Shown here one piece after another: positions 19,641 through 29,975 of a stretch of DNA of 64,000 bases. Numbering within the stretch: position 1 is the stretch's first letter; each line of letters opens with the position of its first letter. Source of the stretch: Chloropicon primus. Lineage: Eukaryota > Chlorophyta > Chloropicophyceae > Chloropicales > Chloropicaceae. Made by a program: the position numbers and the translations under genes. Location: NCBI GenBank assembly GCA_023205875.1, contig CP060762.1, positions 703,278 to 767,277 on the forward strand, given 5' to 3'. A model generated the notes under the pieces. It saw only the letters and a program-made list of their open reading frames with translations. It searched no databases and was not told where the DNA came from.

Positions 19641-21042
19641 CTACACTTCCTCGTCCAACCACTGGTTCAGTGTGTTTGTAGCTCCCCTGGCCCCGGACTC
19701 CCTCACCTCCTTCCTCTTCCGCCTCTTCTTCTCCTTGGCGTACTCTTTCAGCACACGTTCCCTTCTCAAGATGTAAGCATAACGGAACCTCTCTGCGATG
19801 GGGATCTGGTCTTTCAAGCTCAGCCTCGCCGCGGCAGCCTCGAGTCCTGGAGGGTGGTCCCCTGGCTCGGCCCTCGCCTCCCACGGCATCATCTTTTCCC
19901 CCGTCTTGTTCCAGCTCCTCCTTGTGCTGAACACCTCGCCTCTCAGGGATTCCACCCCCATGGAATCGAGAAGATCCTCCAGGTCCTTCGGCGACAAGTC
20001 AACCTCCCCGTGAATCACTTGGAACGTCGTCGGCTTCCTCGATTCCCTGAGAAGCCTTGATGGCGAAGAGCTCTTGGGGTCAGCAAACAAAACGGATGAT
20101 TGACTGTTGCATCCCGTTTCGGGGGAGCGGCCAATGTTACGCCGGTGGTGGCGGTGGTTCGGTTTCGCTGACTCAGACCAAGTGTTAAATATTTATCCAG
20201 TCATGTTTGGAAAAGTCCAGCAGAAGTTCCAATCATCGTCAACGAGCACCTCTCACTATCGTCCACCCCAGAAGAAAGAAAACACGCGCGGCAAGACTTA
20301 CCTTGTTCTCGCGCAGTGCGTTTTGACCCACTCCTCGACTTCCTTTGGGCAGTCTGGCCAGACCAATTCAGACAGCTGGGCGAGCTTCCCCTCCTCGTCC
20401 TCGAAAGAAGAGAGGTGATCCTCCCAGGAATCGATCGAGGAGTCCCTGAGCGGAGGAGAGACAATCAATCACCGCGAAGAAACGCGCGAGGAGTCAGTTC
20501 TCCCCGTCGCCCCCCAACCACTCCATTCCACACGTGCACAACTCCTTCGTGAGTTGGACTTACCCTTGGTCCTCCAGCCGGGGCAACACAGCTTTGAGCT
20601 GGTTCAAGTGCAGGCGGTAGCGCTCTTGGCTGACGTACTTGTCCAGGTCGCGGAGCTCCAGGTGCTCGAGGTCTCTGCAGTGTCGCGCCAATAGCGGAAA
20701 GACGTCGCCTTCGAGAACGCACCCAGCCAGGTTGATCGCTCTCAGCCTTGTCAAGCTTCCGAACACGGACTGGGCAAAGTTCTCCACCCTTACGAGCTCG
20801 CTACCAGTGGAGGCCAAGTCCAAATATGACCAGTCGTTGGTGTCCACAAGACACTCCACCGCTCGGCCAAGCAGGGCCTTTCTCTTCGCCCCCGCGAACA
20901 ACACCGCCCTGTGCCTCGCCGAGAGAACGTAAACCAGATGCTCTCCTGCAGCATCCAGGACCTCGTCCAAATGCTCCACCAGGTGCCGGAGCACCACATC
21001 TTGCAGCGTGGGAACCATGTGTCCATCCACCCGCCCCGTCAT
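19641..21042 (-). CDS. Unrecognised leucine-rich, possibly LRR-type protein
   Basis: Exons 21042-20564, 20445-20302 and 20070-19641, about 350 residues. The first exon has helical sequence and an LRR-like stretch (LTRLRAINLAGCVLEGD, HCRDLEHLELRDLDKY). The middle exon is acidic (SFEDEEGKLAQLSELVW). The last exon ends in a strongly basic coiled segment (RRERVLKEYAKEKKRRKRKE). The third acceptor must be AAGAG|C at 20071 to keep frame. It might be an F-box or ribonuclease-inhibitor-like LRR adaptor, but no N-terminal F-box is clear. The stop is about 40 bp from the J-domain gene stop, so the two genes are convergent. Confidence 0.65.
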
Positions 21043-21296
21043 GAGAGGTCAAGGTCAAGGTCTGGCCTCGGCAACGGCATCCCTCTTGCGTTCCCTTCCG
21101 TGGCGCACGTCATTGGAAAGCCCTCGCGACGACGAAGAAGAAGAAGAAGAAGGAGAAGGAGAGGGATGAGGAGGAGCGCCGCCCGTTCCTCCCTCGCGGT
21201 CCTCGCGGTCCTCGCGTCGTCGCGTCGCGTGTGCGTGATTGATCGCGATCGCGATGGAGACAAAACAAAGGGATCGATCGTGGGATCGCGCGCGCG

Positions 21297-22627
21297 ATGG
21301 CGCTCATGGGGGTCGGCAGAGGGCGGATGGCAGGGGCGAGGCGTGGGTTGGGGGCGAGGGCGAGGGCGACGAGGGGGTTTGCGGGATGGAAGCCTCCGCC
21401 GGAACGAGAACGGGAGCAAGGACTGCACGAGAGGGTGAGGCGGAGGAAGGGGAAAGGGCGGAAGGGGGAAAGGGATGGGAGGGGGAGGGCTTCGGGGGAG
21501 TCGCTGAATGCGGGGAAGGCGAGGCCTCTGAGGGGGGACGCGGAGCCGCACATCAAGGAGGTCAAGGCGAGGGGTGAGGCCGGGGAAACGGAAAAGGAAA
21601 GGGCGAGGAGAGTCGTGGACGCTTTCGTGAGGTTCACCAGGCCACACACCATGATGGGGACCGCCATAAGCGTGACCTCCGTGTCCCTTCTGGCGCTGAG
21701 GAACTCCGCGGACATCGGAGGAGCCTTCGTGGCGAGCGTGGTCATCGCTTTGGTCGCGGCCCTGGCCATGAACATCAGCATCGTGGGCCTCAACCAAGTG
21801 TACGACGTGGATATTGACAAGGTGAACAAGCCGTACCTGCCCTTGGCGAGCGGCGAGTTCTCTGAGGGCACCGGGAAGGCCATCGTCTTAGGCACCGCAC
21901 TGTTCAGTCTTGCGATAGGTAAGTCCAGAGACCAAGGCGCGCGACTGAGCCAGGAGACTCACTGCTGCTCTTCATTCCACTTTTTTTTTTGACTCCTCTC
22001 TCTCCAGGTGTTGCCTCCGGGTCTCTGCCTCTGATGCTCACGCTGGTCGCGAGCTTGCTGCTGGGGATCTTTTACTCGGCAGACTTGCCCTTGCTGCGCT
22101 GGAAGAGGTTCCCAGTCCTGGCTGCCATGTGCATCCTGGCGGTGCGGGCGGTGATCGTGCAGCTCGGGTTCTTCAATCACGTCAGGTCGGCCTTGACTCT
22201 CCACGTGGGATCCGTCGTCAAGGACCGCTTCGAGTGGGCAAGCTCCTTGGGTTTGGTGTTTGGAACCGGGTTTATGGTCCTCTTTTCGGTCGCCATTGCG
22301 CTGTTCAAGGACCTTCCTGACATCGTGGGGGACGAGAAGGCAGGGATCAAGACCCTGAGCGTCGTCCTGGGCCGGGACTTCGTCTTCAGGGCCTGCAACG
22401 CCCTGTTGATGGCGGCCTACGCCTCGGCCGTGGCGGTGGGTCTGTTCTGTACGAACGTGTGGTGGAGCAAGGCGATCACTGTGGGCGCCCACTCTATTCT
22501 CGGGCTCGCCCTGGTCCGCCGGTCCCGCGACGTCGATCTGTCGAGCTCGGACTCCCTGTACTCGTTCTACATGTTCATCTGGAAACTCTTTTACGCGGAG
22601 TACTTGCTTCTTCCGTTCATACGGTGA
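21297..22627 (+). CDS. VTE2: Homogentisate phytyltransferase (tocopherol synthesis)
   Basis: Exons 21297-21918 and 22008-22627, about 413 residues. A long basic plastid transit peptide (~95 residues) precedes a UbiA-type prenyltransferase with about eight membrane helices. The first Asp-rich motif reads NQVYDVDIDKVNKPYLPLAS and the second KDLPDIVGDEKAGIKTLSV, both bind prenyl diphosphate and Mg. LLRWKRFPVLAAMCILAVRA and FYMFIWKLFYAEYLLLPF are close to plant HPT. The LASGE ending of the first motif and TLSV in the second favour phytyl- over solanesyl-transferase (HST usually has IAAGD). It condenses homogentisate with phytyl diphosphate in the plastid envelope. A poly-T tract (21981-21990) lies in the intron. 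Confidence 0.93.
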
Positions 22628-22751
22628 GGTTCCGCGCGGTGCATCCTCGGTCCATGGATGCTGCTGATGGATCCCACGTCCCTCCTCAAAATAAAACCCA
22701 AGTTCTTCGTTGGCATCACTGATGTCTTCTGTATTCTATCTATGTTTCATC

Positions 22752-23110
22752 CCCTCCTCCTCCTCCTGTCTCTTTATCCCGTTCCAAGGATCCGATGGAT
22801 GTTGCCTTTGGTTCCTCCTCCTGTCTCTCCCTCTTTATCCCGTTCCAAGGATCGGATGGACGATACCTTTGGTTCCTCCTCTTCCTGTCTCTTTATCCCG
22901 TTCCAAGGATCGGATGGACGATACCTTTGGTTCCTCCTCTTCCTGTCTCTTTATCCCGTTCCAAGGATCGGATGGACGATACCTTTGGTTCCTCCTCTTC
23001 CTGTCTCTTTATCCCGTTCCAAGGATCGGATGGACGATACCTTTGGTTCCTCCTCTTCCTGTCTCTTTATCCCGTTCCAAGGATCGGATGGATGATGCCT
23101 TTGGTTCCTC
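22752..23110. repeat. Minisatellite, 58-bp unit, about six copies
   Basis: Units contain CTCTTTATCCCGTTCCAAGG followed by ATCGGATGGACGATACC and TTTGGTTCCTCCTCTTC. The TTTGGTTCC anchor recurs at about 22808, 22866, 22924, 22982, 23040 and 23098, a period of 58. The middle copies are almost identical; the first two and last are diverged (ATCCGATGGATGTTGCC, ATGATGCC). Confidence 0.93.
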
Positions 23111-23356
23111 CTGTCTTTGTCCTCGTCCAGTGTCGCTCCAGTGGAGTCGAGTCCAGTGGAGAGGTCACCCTGTGGTCTGAGGAGCCACGCCTGGCCGTCC
23201 CGGGGTTGGGAACGGGTTCCCCTTTCCTCCATGTTGCCGCCCTCTCCCTCGACCGTTGATTTGTCCGTTGTTCATTAACTTAAGAAAATACGACACAACG
23301 AAATTGAAATCAAATCCATCCAGTGACAGACAAGATCCAGAGGGGAACCATCAGAG

Positions 23357-23432
23357 CGACGAGGACGGCGACCAGGACGACGGCGACGAGGACGGCGAGG
23401 ACGACGAGGACGACGGCGACGAGGAGGAGGAC
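23357..23432. repeat. Triplet (GAC/GAG/GGC) tract
   Basis: Imperfect purine-rich triplets (ACGAGGACGGCGACCAGG-like) for about 75 bp. The reverse strand reads as an artificial Val/Leu-rich stretch. Confidence 0.75.
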
Positions 23433-23759
23433 ACTGGCCAGTGGCGTGACGGGCAATCCATTCAATCGACACTCTGCGATACGAGTTGGGAGGTTGGAAA
23501 TAAGGACGGTGGAAACCCTTCCCTTTGTACGACACGACACAGGGGCACAGGGCGGCACGAGGAGGAACACGAAGCTACGGTTATACGACGAGAGGTGGTG
23601 GACAGGGAAAGGGTAGGGAGGGGACGAAGACAGGAAGGTGTGGACGGGAGGGTTTCGATTGCGGCAACAGGACGCACACACACACGCACACACACACACA
23701 CAGAGGAAAGGCGTGTGGTTCGTTGAACAGATAGATAGCTAGATAGAACTTAGTTAGGG

Positions 23760-24087
23760 ATGAGGAGCTTGCACATTGACTGGGACGATGAAAACCTTGA
23801 CAAGGTGAGTTGAGCGTGAAGACAGAAGATCGATCGGAGAAACAAGATCGTGAGCGACGGCTTTCTGACTCTTACCGCTTTGCTCTCGACTTTTTAGGAC
23901 GAACTGAAGGAGGTGGACAGCTACTTCAGTTACCAGACGGATGACAACGAATCCGACGGGACGGAGTACTGCGTGAACAGCGTCGATTACACCACGATGC
24001 CACTGCAGGTGCCCGAGAGCTTGTCACGCAAAGGTGAGCCAACCTCTGCTCCGATCCTTCCTCACGGCACCGGCCCACTGACACAAG

Positions 24088-24120
<33 letters not shown>

Positions 24121-24994
24121 CCTTGTTGCATTCCTGAAAGATTTAAACTTGGACCTCTTCTGCGAGCCGGAGGGGTACAGAGACTGGCTGACGACGGCGT
24201 ACGACTCGCCGGTGTCCACCCTGATCGACATCGACATCCACGGCGAGTCCGTTGCCGACCAGCGTGTCTCCCCGTACTACACGGAGTACGGCATGTCCTT
24301 TGACGGCTTCGGCATATCTTATGTACCGTACGGGGAGGCTCAGGGCAGGCTGCTGGTGGAAGGAGACTTTGACGGAAACTGCAGCAGCCTGCGGTCCGAG
24401 TACAGCGACAGCCGAAGGGGCGGCAAGGCGGGCAGGGAGCACGACTGCACGGCCACCAGTCCGGTGAAGGGCGAGCTGAAGCGGACCAAGTCCGGGAACT
24501 ACATCTGCAGTAGGGGCTCCATGTCCCGCAAGAGGGAAAGGGAATCCAAGGCAGAGGACTTGGATTACGGCTCCGGGGGCGAGAACTCCACCTTTGACAT
24601 GAGGAAGCACACCGCCAAGACCAACAGCCGGGGGGACAGCCACGGCAGCGTGGTCAACACTTCCATCCTCGAGCAGGACCGCGCCAAGTTCAAGCCCCAC
24701 AGCATCAAGGCCTCCATCTTCCAGGTTCTGGAGGAGGCCGGGCCTCGCGGGCTCCAGGTGGCTCAGATCGTCGAGGTGACCCAGGAGAGGGGCATGAAGG
24801 ACTGGCGGGGCGTCCTGACGCCCAAGTGCACGGTCTCCGCCTCTTGCTCCACTGACCCCGTCTTTGTCCGCGTGGCCCCGGGAACCTTTACGCTCCGCGC
24901 CTTGCTGGACATGAGCAGCATTCCTGTCGCCAAGTCCACGACGCTCAGGAAGAGGAAGAGGACGAGGACGTCTTACCACCAGTGCTACGCCTGA
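23760..24994 (+). CDS. HARE-HTH domain protein
   Basis: Exons 23760-23804, 23898-24033 and 24141-24994, about 344 residues; phases 0 and 1 join cleanly. A CT repeat precedes the third acceptor. The N-terminal two thirds are acidic and Ser/Gly-rich with a basic stretch (SRKRERESKA). Near residues 245-320 lies a winged-helix domain of the HARE-HTH type: IKASIFQVLEEAGPRGLQV, AQIVEVTQERGMKDW, then TPKCTVSASCSTDPVFVRV and APGTFTLRAL. HARE-HTH is known from ASXL and HB1 chromatin proteins and some bacterial RNA polymerase delta and restriction systems, where it is thought to bind DNA. A C-terminal KRKRTRT patch could be a nuclear signal. The rest is not recognised. Confidence 0.82.
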
Positions 24995-25778
24995 TTGAAC
25001 GACCCCAAGAGGATTGAAGACCGCGAATGATTTTTTCTCTGGTGGTACCTGGGAGTGCGAAAGACAGTCAGACAGAGAGAGAGAGAGAGAGGCTCTCGTT
25101 GACGTTGACGGCCTTGCCTTTCTGAAAAAAAAAAACCATCACTTATGAAACGTATAAATATTGCTATAAGTACAACCACGAAACACGAGAAGAACGTCCC
25201 TCCTCCCTCCTCCGTTCCCCTTTTATGCCACCAGGAGAGAGGCGAGTGGAGTACACACCCCATTCCGGGGAGAAGGCTTTGGTCCCAAAGAGAAGACATC
25301 CATCGCGTTGACGCATCGCATCGCATCGCATCGCATCGCATCGCAATCACCCCATTGCCCTTTGTCCCTGTCTTCCCTGCCTTCCTTTCCGGTATTCTGT
25401 GAGAAACGTCACGACTTTGTCCGTCACGGCTTTGTGGCTCTAAAGCTTCCAGCGGGATCAACGTTTGAGGTGGAGAGGTGCGCCACTGCTGGCACAGCCT
25501 CCGCGACTCAAGCAGAGGGAGAAACACGCCGCATTGAACGAATCGAAGATCTAAACAATCCACTGGTTTGTCCTCAACCTCCAAACAGACCAAGGGTTAG
25601 GTGCGCTTGACGGACACGGGACCTCAACCACATCATCTTCTGGACAACCTTCCTCTGATTATCAACGTCATCATCATCATCATCAGCAGCATCGTCGTCG
25701 TCAATAGACCCATCACGTGGAGGTGAGAGAGGTTGGTTGATTGGTTGGAGGTCGAGGGATAGCAGGAGCGGTTGTGGC
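24995..25778. other. Intergenic region with pentamer repeat
   Basis: Contains a GA run (25074-25091), a poly-A tract (25124-25134), an AT-rich TATAAATATTGCTATAAG stretch (25151-25168), a (CATCG)n pentamer (25313-25344) and an ATC triplet run (25665-25685). No gene seen. Confidence 0.55.
25313..25344. repeat. Perfect GCATC pentanucleotide repeat
   Basis: About six tandem GCATC units in non-coding sequence 5' of the WD40 gene. Confidence 0.9.
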
Positions 25779-27158
25779 ATGTGCAAGGTGGTGGGCACGG
25801 GGGAGGGGTTCATGCTGACTCAGAGGAGTTGCGACGCGTCGCAGTGCCTGCTGTGCTCGAGGCGAGGGGATGAGGTCTTGAAGAGGTACGTGGGGGACGC
25901 GGACTTGGAGAGGCCGTCGGGACAAGATGCCCTGTCTCACGTGTTCAAGTCGCCCCCGGCCTCGCCCACGAGGACCGGGGTGGACCACTCGGTGGCCCGG
26001 GATGTCCCGGAGCACGAGAGCTCGAGGTTGCTGGAGTTCCTCCCGGAGCTTTGCGGCGAGGGGGACCTCTCTGGGGAGAGCAGTTTCCGGGACCACGTCG
26101 TGCCTCAGCTCTCTTGCAACAGGAGGAGGGAGACGTACGAGGTGAGGGAGAGCACGAGCGACAAGAGGGACAAGGTGATTGCCAAGATGGACTTTCGGTC
26201 CGCGGGCGGGTTCTTCGCCACGGCCACCTCCTGCAAGGAGCTCTGCATTCACAATATAGCCGACCGCGGCGTCGGTGGGGGCGGGGGTGGCCAGGACGAG
26301 TCTCGGGAGACCGACTCCATCGACCCTCGCTGGGTTCACAGGTCCAGCGCCAAGCTGAGCTCCTTGGTGTGGAACAACCATTCGAACATGATCACGGTGG
26401 GGGACCACTACGGGGAGCTGACCCGCGTGGACGTCGAAACGTGCCACATCGTGAGGGAAGTCGACGAGGGGAACGGGTCTCCCGTCTTGGATCTCAAGAG
26501 GAACAGGCACTTCGACACGATGTGCCTCCTCACTTCCACGAAGAGCGGGACCGTCAAGCTTTGGGCGGAAGACCTTAGCGACAGTCTCTCCATCACGGAC
26601 GAGACTCACACCATCCCAGTTTGCGGGGTCGCATTCTCCCCCTTGAACGTCAACTGGATCGCCATGGCGAGGTCCGACTCGACGGTGTGCGTCTACGACG
26701 TGAGGTACGTGACCGCACCGCTGTGGACGACCAATGTGGGCGGGTCCGGGAGCGCCGTGGCCCACGTCGACTACTGCGGCGACGGGGACGTCGTGTGCTC
26801 CTCCTTGAACGACGGGATCTCCGTGTGGGAGAGCCAGAAGGTCAGGGAAGGGCACCTCAGCATGGCCAAGAGGCCCCCCCTCACTTTCGACAGCCATCAG
26901 CTGACCAAGCACTTTGTGGGCCTCTCCGTGAGCGAGGGCGACCTGATCGCCAGCGGCTCGGAGGACGGGAAGGCGTACGTCTACAGCCGGACCAGCAGGA
27001 TGCCGGTTACGGTGTGCGAGAGCCTAGCCGGGGACAAATGCGTCACGGCCGTGGAGTGGATTCCAAAGGGCCAGTCCTCTGGCCCCTCGCTTGGCCTCCT
27101 GGTGGCCCAAGGGTCCTCCATTCGCAGGTTCGAGATCGATCCCCCCGCGGCTGTCTGA
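25779..27158 (+). CDS. COP1/SPA/RUP-type WD40 repeat protein without RING
   Basis: Single exon, 459 residues from ATG 25779 (a second ATG is at 25812). The N-terminal ~120 residues show no RING or kinase domain. The rest forms a beta-propeller with clear COP1/SPA features: KLSSLVWNNHSNMITVGDH, GTVKLWAEDLSD, VCGVAFSPLNVNWIAMAR, YDVRYVTAPLW, then TKHFVGLSVSEGDLIASGSE followed by VYSRTSRMPVTVCES, which is the hallmark end of COP1-like propellers. In plants this family regulates photomorphogenesis; COP1 and SPA form ubiquitin ligases, and RUP1/2, which are propeller-only, turn off the UV-B receptor UVR8. Without a RING, a RUP- or SPA-like role is more likely here than a full COP1. Confidence 0.83.
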   Translation: MCKVVGTGEGFMLTQRSCDASQCLLCSRRGDEVLKRYVGDADLERPSGQDALSHVFKSPPASPTRTGVDHSVARDVPEHESSRLLEFLPELCGEGDLSGESSFRDHVVPQLSCNRRRETYEVRESTSDKRDKVIAKMDFRSAGGFFATATSCKELCIHNIADRGVGGGGGGQDESRETDSIDPRWVHRSSAKLSSLVWNNHSNMITVGDHYGELTRVDVETCHIVREVDEGNGSPVLDLKRNRHFDTMCLLTSTKSGTVKLWAEDLSDSLSITDETHTIPVCGVAFSPLNVNWIAMARSDSTVCVYDVRYVTAPLWTTNVGGSGSAVAHVDYCGDGDVVCSSLNDGISVWESQKVREGHLSMAKRPPLTFDSHQLTKHFVGLSVSEGDLIASGSEDGKAYVYSRTSRMPVTVCESLAGDKCVTAVEWIPKGQSSGPSLGLLVAQGSSIRRFEIDPPAAV

Positions 27159-28057
27159 ATGGTTGGACCCCCCCCCACGCACCCACGCACGCGTGTAGTC
27201 CGCAGCATTCTTTATTGTTCTTCTAATGTTATAATGATACCCCAATTCGTCGATCGAGCGCGCGGCGCGTCACTGTTCCTTCCCTTCGGAGCAACCCCCC
27301 CCCACACGACAATCACGGGGTGCAGTGGGATTGCTTGGTTCGGAAGAACGCGGTGTCACACATCATATCACCCATCGTGCTTCCATGCCCTTGACCTCCT
27401 CCCCGGCATGGACAACAAGGCGATGCCATGATCCTCGCCCTCCTGTGTGCGTCGTGGTCCCTCCCTCCTCTTGCTGACTCCTCAGGCCACCAGGAGAGAA
27501 GAGAGAAGAGAGAGAGAGAGAGGTGAACAATGGTGCAAAGGATTGATTCCTTGGATTGGTTCCAACTCATCGATCCATCCCCTCTCCCTCTCCTCCCTGG
27601 CCTCGTCCTCCACCTTTGATCTTTGATCCTCAGAAGATCTTGATCTCTGCCTTATCCAATGAACGAACGAACGGGAGACGGAGGACACGGGGACTGGACT
27701 GGAGACAAGGACCAAGAGGTAAGGAGACGGCAGCGACGGCGACGACGGAGGTGGAGAGCGGGGGCGCAAGGACGACGCGAGAGGGAACACACCCAGTTTA
27801 CCCTCAAGGGAGTCTCGAGGAGTCACGGGGTACGGGACGCGCGCTTTGTCCTCCCTAGGGAGAAGGAGAAGAAGAAGTGGAGTGGTTTGGGGGATGGATG
27901 GATGGGCTTTGCTTCGTCTTGGTCCTGTTGCTCTGTTCGAGGTCTGCGTCGTGTGCTGACTCTGTTACTCTGTGTTTGTCTTGCTCCCCTCCTCCTCCTG
28001 GATGGCGGCAACGTCTTGGCGACGACGGACGGGTACGGATGCGATAGTAGCGAGACG
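27159..28057. other. Intergenic region
   Basis: 3' flank of the WD40 gene (TTATAATGATACC near 27227-27240), poly-C run 27293-27302, GA repeat 27497-27522, and the upstream flank of the next gene with another open frame (from 27659) that I read as 5' UTR, because a cleaner targeting peptide starts at 28058. Confidence 0.5.
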
Positions 28058-28776
28058 ATGGCATTGAGTTTGAAGAGCGGAGCGAGAGCATGGTCAGCAA
28101 CGGCTGGGGCCGCGAGCCAGAGGGGCAGCTTGTCCACCGCCCTGACGAGGGCGAGGCCGGCGAGGGAGGAAAGCGGGATCGTGTCGTTCCCGCACCCCAA
28201 GCTCAGCTTGGGGGAGAGCTTGGCTCTTGTGGCGACGACGGCAGTTGCTCTGGGGTGCGCCTCCTCTGCGGAGGCCAAAGTCGTCATGAAGAAGATCGAT
28301 TCTCAGAAGGTTTTCCAGCCTGAGGTGACGCAGAGGCAGCCCAAGGGCCCAAGGAAGCCAAGGGCCAAGAGCGGGGGAGGAATGAGCATGCCTGCCCTCT
28401 CCGCGCCCTCCGTCTCCGTGCCTACTATCGGAAGCGGGCCCGTTGCATCCATAGCTCCCATCGCATTGAGCGTGGGTGCTCTTGGGGCAGCCACAGTGGT
28501 GAGTCACCCCGTCCTCGTGCCGTCCCCTCGGTTCCTTTCTTGAGAGTCGTCTTGAGCGCAACTGACCGTGGAGTCGCCAATCCGCTTCTGTTTTTTTGCT
28601 CGCCTTCCCCTCTCCCTCTCCCTCTCCTCCCTCTTGGCTTGGCTGGAATCGAAACCCAGGCCGCCTCTAAAGCCGACGATGGCTTCTGGGATTTCATCAA
28701 CGAGGGCATGGCGAAGGATGTCAGCTCCTACGTCGGCGGCGAGGAGGGTTTGAAGGACTCGGAGTTTTTCAACTAA
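28058..28776 (+). CDS. Probable thylakoid-targeted small protein, unknown function
   Basis: Exons 28058-28498 and 28660-28776, about 185 residues, phase 0 join. Residues 1-45 look like a plastid transit peptide (Ser, Ala, Arg rich). A second hydrophobic stretch (SLALVATTAVALGCASSAEA) ends in an Ala-x-Ala cleavage-like site before KVVMKKIDS, the two-part signal of lumen or thylakoid proteins. The mature part is basic and Pro-rich (QPKGPRKPRAKSGGG), then has a hydrophobic segment (PVASIAPIALSVGALGAATV) that may span the thylakoid. Its conserved-looking tail DGFWDFINEGMAKDVSS is not one I recognise. An in-frame ATG at 27902 would add an unrelated leader. Confidence 0.7.
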
Positions 28777-29147
28777 CTCCTCGATAACCCACCCCTTTAG
28801 AACAGCAAGCATTCATTCCTGGATTCCGTACTCCGATGCAATAAAGTGGGGTGGCTGGCCACCATCCACCACCCGTCATCACCTATTTGTCACTAAATAC
28901 GATCCGATACACATACACACCACCACCTCCACTCGGTGGCCTCTCCTCCCCTCTCCCTCTCCCTCTCCCTCAGAGAGATGCCTCCCGAGGATCGTCCAAT
29001 CGTGCGCAAAACCTGAAACTCCATCCAAGTCCCCGCCTGATCTTTCAGCCTGGCCTGTCCCTCCAACCTTCCCCTCGTTCCCTCCATCCCCTCCATCGCC
29101 TCCATCGCCACATCGCTCGTTCCCGCGCTCCATTCATCATCGGCACC
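28777..29147. other. Intergenic region
   Basis: CAATAAAGTG at about 28838-28847 lies 60 bp past the stop. CCCTCTCC repeats (28952-28968) and CCATCGCCT repeats precede the next start. No gene. Confidence 0.5.
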
Positions 29148-29895
29148 ATGGCGTCGTCTATGAGGAGGAGGGTGGCCAGGAGCGACAAGAGCGGGGACGA
29201 GGTGGACCACGAGGGCGCTGGGATCGAAGGCGAATGGGACAAGGTCAGACCAACAACACAAGAAAAACAAAAACAAAAACAAAACAAAAAAACGAACGAT
29301 AAACACAAACGAGAAGGGAGGTCTTTCCTTTCCCAAAGGCGATGCGCATCTCTCTGTGTGTGTGTGTGTATGTGTGTGTGTGTGTTCTTCATGTGGAGAT
29401 TCGCGTCAGTGGTGCTGACCCTCACTCGTCTCTTCGGTTTGTGTTTGCTTGTGGTTTTTCTCTCTCTCTCTCTTGGGATGGAACGGAACAGGACAAGCTC
29501 CTTGATGCGCTGCATTGGCTGAAGCAGATCATGGGCGTAATCTGTGGTGTCGTTTTTGGGTTTTTGCCCATCACAGGTTTCGTTGGGGCTGCCGCCTTCG
29601 CTGCAATCAATGCAGCCAGCTCGCACACCTTTTACCACTCTTACCTGCAGTGAGTATACAAGCCGATACGGCATCCTCTGTCTAGTCTCCTTCCCTTCCC
29701 TCTCTGGTGTCTCCCTCCAACGCCAAGCTAACCAGCATCACTATTCATTGGTTCTTGCGGTTTCTTTTCTTTGCGAACAGGATTGACGAGGACGACTATG
29801 GCGGCCACAGTGCGCTCCTGGGCGAAGGATTCATGCCCTCCGTCTTTGTCTTCCAGCTCTGTTGGATCTTGACGTACTCTTTGGTCCACTACTGA
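29148..29895 (+). CDS. RAB5IF: RAB5IF/OPTI (Rab5-interacting, EMC6-like) membrane protein
   Basis: Exons 29148-29243, 29492-29649 and 29781-29895, about 122 residues, close to the animal protein. A short charged N terminus leads to LDALHWLKQIMGVICGVV, FGFLPITGFVGAAAFAAINA, then YLQIDEDDYGGHSALLGEGF and a last helix FQLCWILTYSLVHY. The YLQIDE-YGG signature and three helices define the Rab5ip family. In animals RAB5IF (OPTI) partners the TMCO1 insertase at the ER translocon and was also named a respirasome assembly factor. The ortholog in an alga is consistent with an ancient role in membrane protein insertion. The 248-bp first intron contains a GT repeat and a CT repeat. Confidence 0.92.
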
Positions 29896-29975
29896 GGAAG
29901 GGAAACGAAAATAAAGATACCATTACTTTTTTCTTGAAACCACGAATCATCACCGGCAATGCTTAAGCCCCCGAC

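Larger units (their letters stand above)
22628..23759. other. Intergenic region dominated by repeats
   Basis: Starts with the VTE2 3' UTR (AATAAAA near 22689), then the 58-bp minisatellite, a GAC/GAG/GGC triplet tract (about 23357-23432) and an AC/CA run (23673-23702) before the HARE-HTH gene. Open frames here on both strands are by-products of these repeats; I support no gene. Confidence 0.65.

Noticed and set aside
22752-23110. Possible repeat protein gene in the minisatellite
   Set aside because: The 58-bp unit is not a multiple of three, so each frame changes from unit to unit; it follows the VTE2 stop.
23310-23699. Hydrophobic Val/Leu-rich open frame that could look like a membrane peptide
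   Set aside because: It is the reverse strand of a GAC/GAG triplet repeat plus an AC run; no conserved sequence outside the repeats.
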